NCBI GenBank assembly: GCA_964399535.1 | Contig: CAYNRE010000018.1 | Coordinates: 1 to 26,280, forward strand | Origin: CAYNRE01 sp964399535 | GTDB taxonomy: Bacteria > Planctomycetota > Planctomycetia > Pirellulales > CAYNRE01 | Length of the DNA stretch: 26,280 nucleotides | Reading direction: 5' to 3' | In this document: piece by piece, positions 15,623 to 21,599 of the stretch | Position numbering within the stretch: position 1 is the stretch's first letter | Layout: every line of letters starts with the position of its first letter | The notes under the pieces: model-generated | Seen by the model: only the letters and a program-made list of their open reading frames with translations | What the model was told of the DNA's origin: nothing | The model's database searches: none | Translations under genes and position numbers: made by a program

Positions 15623-15708
15623 CAGCACTGTGGGTGGCGGTCGAGTACGCCCTATGCCGTCTGATTCGACCCTAGGGCTCGCCCATCTCGTCGCCACCCG
15701 CAGTGTTG
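15623..15708. other. Structured element, possible small RNA or mobile remnant
   Basis: Bases 15623-15639 and 15692-15708 can form a 17-bp helix in RNA (15 Watson-Crick, 2 G-U). Inside, 15640-15646 pairs with 15664-15670 (7 bp, one G-U), and GGG at 15675-15677 pairs with CCC at 15682-15684, giving a three-way junction. The element is flanked by identical TGAGTC hexamers at 15613-15618 and 15721-15726. No promoter or terminator is clear on either strand, so an RNA gene is not proven. A small inverted-repeat insertion is the alternative. Confidence 0.4.
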
Positions 15709-16149
15709 TCGTTGGCTGATTGAGTCGGTTGGCCCCTTCGGGGCATGGCTCGCTGCGGGCTCGCACTTACCAGACGTTGTCGAATCGGCCGCTCGGCGGG
15801 TTGCCGCCGCCCGGTGGCGGGCCGCGCGCAGCGTGGGGGATTCGATCTGAGAAGGGGCGGGAGATTTGGCAGTCGGCGGCCGAGATTGCCCTGCCGAGTT
15901 CATCCGGCCGCCACCTTGGGTCGAAACGGGGCCAGCGCCCGCGAGATCCCTGGCCTCGAAATGCGTTTCACGCCGGATGTCACGGGAGAGGCCACCGACG
16001 GCGGGGTAGGGCCACCGAGGATGCCGAGTACCGTCGCCTGCATGACTCTCCTGCCCGAGCAGCCCAGAGGATCGCGCCTTGCGCAAGCCTGGAGCCGGCG
16101 GCCGCGGCCCGATTTACAGCAGCGAGGTAAGCGAGGTTGGGCCCTGCGG

Positions 16150-17178
16150 CTACTCGGGCGCGATCGCGCTGGCGGCTGCCGGAGTGGCCTCGAGCGGGTC
16201 GCTCGACAGATTCAACAGCGAGAGCGGCCCGACATGGCTAGGGCTGATCACTGCGTCGTCGGGATGCACCCCCGCCGCGACCTGGCCTGCCGCATTGGTA
16301 AAGAACTGGTCGCAAGTCGAGTTGCCGCTGACGGGGCAATTGCCCGTGATTTGGCATTCGCTGACGAACTGGACCCGGCCATCTTCAAACAATACATTCT
16401 GCCCGCAGCGCCCATGATTGGGGCTGAAGTGCCCGGCCTGGTCCACGGCCGGAGAATCGGCCATCAGGGCGAACTGGGGCCGGCTAGCGTTCCGGTGTCC
16501 CCGATAGTTCTCTCCGGTCAGGTAGCCAAAGGTGTATCCGTAGCTACCGCCCATCAGCCGTTGCAGCCGCGAGAGGGCATTGCCGGTGGCGGCGCCCACC
16601 AAGGCCAGGCTTGGCACCTGGAACGAGGCCTGCTCGGCCAACGGACACTCGGGGCAAACCACCTGGCGGGAATTGTCCAAATAGGACAAGTCGGCCAGCG
16701 TGGGGGCATACATTCCGGCCACGGCCAGATTGCCTTGGGTGGGCACCACGGGGAAATAGCCTCCGTTGTGCTCGCTATAGGCCATCAGGGCCGAACCCAG
16801 GGCCCGCAGGTTGTTTTGGCACATGGCGACCCGCGCCTGGAACCGGCTATGGTTCACCGCGGGAAAAAAGAGCAGGCAGGCGGCCAGGAAAACGCCGGCG
16901 GCGATCATCAGGTCTTGGAGCTGCCAGGTCGAGACGGGGGCCAAGGCCTGGGTCGAAGCGATCACTTCGCGTTTGAGCGCGACAAACTGGCAGGTTCGCC
17001 GTGCTAGCCCCTGCGGTGCCGCAACCCCCTCGCGGTCGGCGGCCAGGGGAGTCAGGCTCACACTGAGCAACTCCAACTCCCGCCGCGCCGCTGGGTGCTC
17101 CTCCAAGTGCCGCTCAACCAACTCGCACTCGGACGGATCGAGTGCCCCCAGCAGATAGCCGAGAAAGTGCTCTCGCAT
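16150..17178 (-). CDS. Anti-sigma factor fused to a DUF1559-like pseudopilin domain
   Basis: Protein of 342 residues. Residues 1-60 resemble an anti-sigma domain (YLLGALDPSECELVERHLEEH), but of the usual HxxxCxxC zinc ligands only the His of RHLEEHPAARREL remains. A single membrane helix follows at about 89-107. Immediately after it the sequence FPAVNHSRFQAR, then CQNNLRALGSAL and NGGYFP, matches the N-terminal part of planctomycete DUF1559 pseudopilins, which normally begin with a prepilin-peptidase site, absent here. The ectodomain ends with an NVLFEDGRVQF block after His255, close to the H-X9-DG signature (here ten residues between). Cysteine pairs in the ectodomain (C175, C178, C275, C281, C289) may form disulfides. 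The gene starts 3 bases after the sigma stop, so it should be the membrane-bound antagonist of that sigma factor. Confidence 0.8.
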   Translation of the reverse strand: MREHFLGYLLGALDPSECELVERHLEEHPAARRELELLSVSLTPLAADREGVAAPQGLARRTCQFVALKREVIASTQALAPVSTWQLQDLMIAAGVFLAACLLFFPAVNHSRFQARVAMCQNNLRALGSALMAYSEHNGGYFPVVPTQGNLAVAGMYAPTLADLSYLDNSRQVVCPECPLAEQASFQVPSLALVGAATGNALSRLQRLMGGSYGYTFGYLTGENYRGHRNASRPQFALMADSPAVDQAGHFSPNHGRCGQNVLFEDGRVQFVSECQITGNCPVSGNSTCDQFFTNAAGQVAAGVHPDDAVISPSHVGPLSLLNLSSDPLEATPAAASAIAPE

Positions 17179-17181
17179 GGA

Positions 17182-17850
17182 CTACGCGTCTCCAGACGAC
17201 TCACCGCGCTGCCACGACTCGTTTAATTTGAGCAGGGCGGCGTGCAACCGACTTTTGACCGTGCCCACCGGTATGGAAAGCACGTCGGCCGCCTCGCGGT
17301 ACTTCAAACCTTGGTAGTAAATCAGGTTGACCGCCACCCGGAGCGGCTCGGGCAGGGCGGCCACGGCCCCCTGGACCCATCCCCGCCGCTCGCTCAACTC
17401 CATCTCGCGAGCCGGCCCCTCTTCCCGGCTCCCCAACAGGTCGAGCAACGCCCCCACGTCGTCCTGGTCGCCGCGGCTGCTGCGTTGATCCAGGCTTACC
17501 ATGCGGTGGCGCTTGTTACGGCGCTGCGCGTCGATTGCCTGGTTCGTGGCTACCGTGTACAGCCAGGGACGAAACTTCCGGCCTTGCTCGAACTGCCCAC
17601 ACTTCAAATGCACCTGCAGAAACGTGGCCTGGAACGCATCTTCGGCCAGGACCGCATCTCCCAAAAATCGGCGCAAATAGTTGTATAGCTCGCGCTCGTA
17701 GCGATGAACCAACTCGTCAAAAGCACCGCGCTCGCCTTGGTCACGATACGCAACCAATAGCTCTTCATCGCTCCGCGCCCCTTGCGGGCGTGTGCGGCGG
17801 TCCGTCTCGAGCTGATTCAGGCTCGTCATGTCCGAAATTGCACTTGTCAT
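17182..17850 (-). CDS. ECF-type RNA polymerase sigma factor
   Basis: Protein of 222 residues. Region 2 runs about 42-110 (DELVHRYERELYNYLRRFLGD, then WLYTVATNQAIDAQRRNKR), which binds the -10 and core polymerase. Region 4 runs about 160-212 (LPEPLRVAVNLIYYQGLKYREAADVLSIPVGTVKSRLHAALLKL), the -35-binding helix-turn-helix. Between them is a charged linker with RSSRGDQDD. Sigma-70 regions 1 and 3 are missing, as expected for ECF factors. The ATG at 17850 follows AGGAAA with short spacing; a second Met eight residues in (17829) is possible. The anti-sigma gene follows directly, so release at the membrane is the likely switch. Its regulon is unknown, but a matching promoter-like site lies in the divergent spacer. 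Confidence 0.93.
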   Translation of the reverse strand: MTSAISDMTSLNQLETDRRTRPQGARSDEELLVAYRDQGERGAFDELVHRYERELYNYLRRFLGDAVLAEDAFQATFLQVHLKCGQFEQGRKFRPWLYTVATNQAIDAQRRNKRHRMVSLDQRSSRGDQDDVGALLDLLGSREEGPAREMELSERRGWVQGAVAALPEPLRVAVNLIYYQGLKYREAADVLSIPVGTVKSRLHAALLKLNESWQRGESSGDA

Positions 17851-17960
17851 GGTTTCCTACGTGCGGGCGGGCAAAGGGTTCGCGATCCAGGGAAAGGAAA
17901 ACTCCGTTACTCTCCCCGGAACCACGGGTTCTCTGCGTCCCGGCCCCCGAATTCTATCAC

Positions 17961-17987
17961 AACCGTACTTCCGCTACCCCGGTCTAA
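17961..17987 (+). promoter_or_regulatory. ECF-like promoter candidate for the permease gene
   Basis: AACC at 17961-17964, 17 bases, then GTCTAA at 17982-17987. This is the AAC / GTC layout of many ECF-dependent promoters, pointing at the permease (start 18096). It lies in the divergent spacer next to the ECF sigma gene. Such short motifs arise by chance, so this is only a lead. Confidence 0.3.
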
Positions 17988-18008
17988 GCTGCTTCCATCC
18001 CGACAAAC

Positions 18009-18023
18009 CTGTCAATTTGACAG
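18009..18023. promoter_or_regulatory. 15-bp palindrome with TTGACAG half-sites
   Basis: CTGTCAA-T-TTGACAG is a perfect 7-bp inverted repeat around one central base, 72 bases before the permease ATG. The half-site TTGACAG also occurs at 15401-15407 in the TGAC cluster. It looks like a site for a dimeric regulator. Confidence 0.45.
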
Positions 18024-18095
18024 AATGGAACGACGCCTCTTAGACTCACGCCCTGCATAACCGCAATTTCCGTGCCCAGCGATCCAAGCCCACCC

Positions 18096-19700
18096 ATGAA
18101 ACGCTATGCTTGGGCCACCTCGGGCGACGTAAATGCTTTCTTCGGGCTGATGTTGGACAACATCGCCGACATGGTTCTGGCCGTGTCGCTGCTGGTCGGG
18201 GCGTTTCATTTCGATGCAACTTTTGCCGTCCGTTACATGATTCCGGGCACCGCCCTGGGGGTGCTCGTCGGTGATCTGCTGTTCACCGCCATGGCCTTTC
18301 GGTTGGCCAGGCAAACTGGGCGAAGCGACGTGACCGCGATGCCACTGGGGCTCGATACCCCCAGCACCATCGGCATGATTCTTTTCGTAGTCGGCCCGGC
18401 CTTCTTGGATGCCCAAAACCGCGGTCTGGTTCCCGATCAGGCCGCCCGATATGCCTGGCACCTGGGGGCAGGCGCCATAGTCATTAGTGGGGTATTCAAG
18501 TTGCTCTGTGCCCTCGGATCGGCCTGGGTCCGCCGAGTAGTGCCCCGCGCCGGGCTGCTGGGCTCTCTGACCTCGATCGCGCTGGTACTGATCAGTTTCT
18601 TGCCACTGCTCGACCTCGCAGCCGCGCCAGTCGCGGGGCTGGCGTCGCTGGCCGTGATTCTGACCACCTTGGTCGCCCGGCTGCCACTACCCGGCCGGAT
18701 GCCCGGGGCGCTGGGGGCGGTGCTGCTTGGAACCGGATTGTTCTACCTGATGCGCTGGACCGGTCTTTCGCCGGTCGGCCACGAGGTGGCCGCGTTCGAG
18801 CCCTCGCTGGGGTTGTTGATTCCCTGGCCGAGCCTGGCCTGGGTCTCCGTCCTGCCCGATACGCTGGCTTACCTGCCCGTGGTGATTCCCTTCGCCTTGG
18901 CCACGGTAGTGGGGGGGATCGACTGCACGGAAAGCGCCGCGGCAGTGGGCGACGAGTATCCGACAGGCCAGGTGATTGCCGTCGAGGGTCTTGCCACACT
19001 GATCGCCGGCTTGTGCGGCGGAGTCGTGCAGACCACGCCCTATATTGGTCATCCGGCCTATCGGGCCATGGGTGGCAGGGCCGCCTATACCTTGGCCACC
19101 GCGCTGTTCATCGGCGGGGCGGGCATGCTCGGCTACTTCGCGTACTTCTACCTGTTGATTCCCAAGGCGGCCGTGCTGCCGATTCTGATCTTCGTCGGCC
19201 TGGAGATTACCTCGCAGAGTTTCCTGGCCACGCCGCGCCGCCATTACCCAGCGGTCGTGCTGGCCTGTGTTCCGGCGATGGCCTACCTAGTCACCATATT
19301 TTCCGACAACCTGTTGGCGCAAAGTGGTCTGTCGCTCGACCGGCTGGCGCCGCCGCTGGGCCAACAGTTGCAAACCATCCGCATGCTTTCCGGTGGGTTT
19401 ATCGTTACCAGCCTGGTGTGGGCCAGCGCGCTGGCCGCCACGATCGACCGCCGCCTGGCCCGTGCGGCGGCTTTTTGGGCCCTGGCGGGCCTGTTTACCA
19501 GTTGCGGGGTCATGCATTCCCCCTTGCCCGGCAGCTCGATGTTTTGGCCCTGGCAGTCGCTGGCCCTACCCGAGGTGGCCACTGGCCAATCGCCTCGCGA
19601 GGTGGCAGCGGCCTATTTTTTGGTGGCCGCGCTGATGCTGGCTTGGAGCCGCTGGGTACCGCCGCTATCGGCCCCACAACCGCCTGGGGCGGAGGAGTAG
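18096..19700 (+). CDS. Polytopic membrane permease, NCS2/AzgA-like
   Basis: Protein of 534 residues with about 12-14 hydrophobic helices. The ATG at 18096 is chosen; a GTG at 18072 would add eight residues and has no better ribosome site. The N-terminus has SGDVNAFFGLMLDNIADMVLAVSLL, and the middle has QTTPYIGHPAYRAMGGRAAYTLATALFIGGAGMLG, which sits where NCS2 (nucleobase/ascorbate) transporters carry their conserved helix-10 motif; SAAAVGDEYPTGQ corresponds to the helix 8 region. These marks suggest a nucleobase-type or related proton symporter, but the substrate-contacting residues are not recognisable, so purine, xanthine or an unrelated solute are all open. It is divergent from the ECF sigma gene and not followed by purine genes, so context does not help. 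The protein looks intact. Confidence 0.72.
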   Translation: MKRYAWATSGDVNAFFGLMLDNIADMVLAVSLLVGAFHFDATFAVRYMIPGTALGVLVGDLLFTAMAFRLARQTGRSDVTAMPLGLDTPSTIGMILFVVGPAFLDAQNRGLVPDQAARYAWHLGAGAIVISGVFKLLCALGSAWVRRVVPRAGLLGSLTSIALVLISFLPLLDLAAAPVAGLASLAVILTTLVARLPLPGRMPGALGAVLLGTGLFYLMRWTGLSPVGHEVAAFEPSLGLLIPWPSLAWVSVLPDTLAYLPVVIPFALATVVGGIDCTESAAAVGDEYPTGQVIAVEGLATLIAGLCGGVVQTTPYIGHPAYRAMGGRAAYTLATALFIGGAGMLGYFAYFYLLIPKAAVLPILIFVGLEITSQSFLATPRRHYPAVVLACVPAMAYLVTIFSDNLLAQSGLSLDRLAPPLGQQLQTIRMLSGGFIVTSLVWASALAATIDRRLARAAAFWALAGLFTSCGVMHSPLPGSSMFWPWQSLALPEVATGQSPREVAAAYFLVAALMLAWSRWVPPLSAPQPPGAEE

Positions 19701-19797
19701 CGCTTGGGAGACCGAGCGCGTTCGGCCGAGCGCTTTGGGGGCGGCGCGAGCGGTCCGTTAAGCTGTGGAGAGGGTTTTTGCCCGCTGGTCGCGCGGC

Positions 19798-19820
19798 GGG
19801 CGGGCAGGGCTGGCCCGCCC
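19798..19820 (+). terminator. Strong GC hairpin between permease and manC
   Basis: GGGCGGGC (19798-19805) and GCCCGCCC (19813-19820) form an 8-bp GC stem with a 7-base loop. It lies about 100 bases after the permease stop and 107 before the manC start. No T-run follows. A transcript end or processing site is plausible. Confidence 0.35.
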
Positions 19821-19927
19821 CGCGGTCGCCCCGGTGTGGTGGGGCCGCTGTTCGGTTCTGGAAACGTGTGGAACGATTGCCGGCCGTCGGGGTGTTTCCA
19901 GTCGTTGCTTGCAAACAGGTTCAATCG

Positions 19928-21025
19928 ATGCTGCATGCCGTGATTATGGCGGGGGGATCGGGTACTCGGTTCTGGCCAGCCAGCCGGGCAGAGATGCCCA
20001 AACAACTCTTGCCGCTGGCCGGACGACAGTCGCTGCTGGCCGATACCCTGGCGCGCCTGGGAACGCTGGTTCCGCCCGAGCGCGTGTTGGTGGTTACCAG
20101 CGCGGCGTTGGTCGCCGCGGTGCGGCGTGATTTGCCCCAGTTATCCGAAAATTCGGTGCTGGGCGAACCGTGTCGGCGCGATACCGCGCCGTGCATTGCG
20201 CTGGCCGCGCTGTGGGTGCTGCGCGACGACCCCGCGGCCACGCTGGCGGTGTTGCCCTCGGACCACGTGATCGCTCCGGCCGAGGTGTTTCAACAAGCCC
20301 TGGGCCAGGCGGCGCAGCTCGTCGCCGAAGATCCCACGCGGTTCGTCACCTTCGGCATCAAGCCCACCTACCCCGCGGAAACCTTCGGCTATATCGAACG
20401 GGGCGCGCGGTTGGAAACCGCCGTGGGCCGCCGCGCCACCGACGTGGCCGCCGTGCACCAGGTGGTGCGTTTCCGTGAGAAGCCGCGCGCCGAGGTGGCC
20501 CGCGAGTATCTGGCCAGCGGCCGATTTTATTGGAATTCGGGGATTTTCGTCTGGCAGGCCCAGGCCATCGTGGCGGCGCTCGAGGCCAGTCAGGCGGAAA
20601 CCGTCGCGCGCTTGCGAACCATCGTGGCGGCCGCCGGCACCGCCGCTTTCGACGAGGTGTTTGCCGCCGAGTTTCAGGCCATCCGGGGAATCTCGATCGA
20701 CTACGCCGTTATGGAGCAGGCAACCAATGTCGTCGTCGTCGAGGCCCCCTTCACCTGGGACGACCTGGGAAGCTGGCAGGCCATGGCCCGCATCCGCGGC
20801 GCCGACGCCGATGGCAACACGGTGGTCGGGCGCCATCTGGGGCACGACACCCGGGGGTGCATCGTCCGCGGCGGCGACGATCACCTGATCGTGACCTTGG
20901 GGGTGAAGGACCTGATCGTGGTCCACACCCCCGATGCCACGCTCGTGGCCAACAAGCACGACGAGGAGGCGATCCGCACGATCGTCAAACAGCTCGAAGA
21001 GCGCGGCTGGCGAGAGTACCTGTGA
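19928..21025 (+). CDS. manC: Mannose-1-phosphate guanylyltransferase
   Basis: Protein of 365 residues from ATG 19928; the frame runs far upstream, in another frame inside the permease gene, so that part is not real. It makes GDP-mannose from mannose-1-phosphate and GTP. Motifs: the nucleotidyltransferase signature AVIMAGGSGTRFWPASR (4-20) with PKQLL, then LPSDHVI, ETFGYIE, VVRFREKP, FYWNSGIFVW, IDYAVMEQA and TWDDLGSW. There is no C-terminal phosphomannose isomerase domain, so this is the short, monofunctional type. GDP-mannose feeds exopolysaccharide, O-antigen or protein glycosylation; none of those genes is next to it. AGGTT before the ATG is a modest ribosome site. The stop overlaps the next start by 4 bases (GTGA), which couples it with the YqgF gene. 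Confidence 0.92.
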   Translation: MLHAVIMAGGSGTRFWPASRAEMPKQLLPLAGRQSLLADTLARLGTLVPPERVLVVTSAALVAAVRRDLPQLSENSVLGEPCRRDTAPCIALAALWVLRDDPAATLAVLPSDHVIAPAEVFQQALGQAAQLVAEDPTRFVTFGIKPTYPAETFGYIERGARLETAVGRRATDVAAVHQVVRFREKPRAEVAREYLASGRFYWNSGIFVWQAQAIVAALEASQAETVARLRTIVAAAGTAAFDEVFAAEFQAIRGISIDYAVMEQATNVVVVEAPFTWDDLGSWQAMARIRGADADGNTVVGRHLGHDTRGCIVRGGDDHLIVTLGVKDLIVVHTPDATLVANKHDEEAIRTIVKQLEERGWREYL

Positions 21026-21513
21026 GCGACGCGACCTCCAGCGATCGACCGCTTCCTCAGCCGCCGCCGGGGCGCATCGCCGCGGTCGACTATGGCACGG
21101 TGCGCATCGGCCTGGCGCTGAGCGACCCCGAGCAGCGTTGGGCCAGCCCCCTGGAGATTTACGCCCGCCGCACCCTGGCTGCCGACGCCCAGTGGTTTCG
21201 CAAACTGGCCGAGCGCGAACAGATTGTGCGGTTCGTGGTGGGTCTGCCCGTGCATCTCGACGGGCGCGAAAGCGCCAAATCGCGCGAGGCCCGGCAGTTT
21301 GGCGAGTGGCTGGCCGAAACAACCGGCGTTGGCGTCGAGTGGTTCGACGAGCGCTACACTTCGCAGGAAGCGGAACAACTGTTGATCGAGGCCCAGGTGC
21401 CCCGGGCCCGCCGCAAGCAGCATCTCGACAAACTGGCCGCGCAGATTCTGCTCACGGCCTACCTGGAATCGGCCCACCGCCAGGCGCCGCCGCGCGGGTT
21501 GGCCGACGATTAA
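21022..21513 (+). CDS. ruvX: YqgF/RuvX-type Holliday-junction resolvase or pre-16S rRNA nuclease
   Basis: Protein of 163 residues from GTG 21022. RNase H-like fold: RIAAVDYGTVRIGLALSD (about 14-31) holds the first catalytic Asp, VVGLPVHLDG is the central loop, and WFDERYTSQEAE and LDKLAAQILLTAYL carry the later acidic residues. The family is broadly conserved in bacteria and processes the 16S rRNA 5' end in E. coli; a junction-resolving role has also been proposed. An N-terminal extension of about 13 residues, Pro/Ser-rich, precedes the first strand. The start overlaps the manC stop, an unusual pairing of a sugar-nucleotide gene with an RNA-processing gene that likely reflects compaction. It ends in front of RNase R on the opposite strand. 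Confidence 0.88.
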   Translation: MSDATSSDRPLPQPPPGRIAAVDYGTVRIGLALSDPEQRWASPLEIYARRTLAADAQWFRKLAEREQIVRFVVGLPVHLDGRESAKSREARQFGEWLAETTGVGVEWFDERYTSQEAEQLLIEAQVPRARRKQHLDKLAAQILLTAYLESAHRQAPPRGLADD

Positions 21514-21546
21514 GCCGAGCGCCACCGGGGCCCTTTCAGCCGCCTG

Positions 21547-21598
21547 CCGTTGGCTGGCACGCTGGCGTGGAGCGCGGGCTGACTCTCGACGCCAACGG
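21547..21598. terminator. Bidirectional terminator candidate between ruvX and rnr
   Basis: CCGTTGGC (21547-21554) and GCCAACGG (21591-21598) are perfect 8-bp inverted repeats with 36 bases between, in the 86-base spacer of two convergent genes. The plus strand continues with TTTA. The long loop makes it a weak intrinsic terminator, but the position is right. Confidence 0.35.
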
Positions 21599-21599
21599 T

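Larger units (their letters stand above)
15203..16149. other. Gene-free region of about 950 bases
   Basis: Between the start of the NtrC-like gene and the stop of the anti-sigma gene I find no credible gene: the open frames are low-complexity, lack ribosome sites and show no family resemblance. It holds a cluster of TGAC repeats (15392-15438), an 86-base foldable inverted repeat (15623-15708) and a small GCCCC-TTC-GGGGC hairpin (15732-15744). The rest, 15750-16149, shows nothing I can name; it could be a degraded gene. Confidence 0.55.

Noticed and set aside
15456..15719. Possible small gene of 87 codons
   Set aside because: GTG start without Shine-Dalgarno, no family resemblance, and it overlaps the foldable element.
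15652..16086. Possible minus-strand gene of 144 codons downstream of the anti-sigma gene
   Set aside because: Residue mix (Arg, Ser, Pro, Gly) looks like translated non-coding DNA, and no motif is visible.
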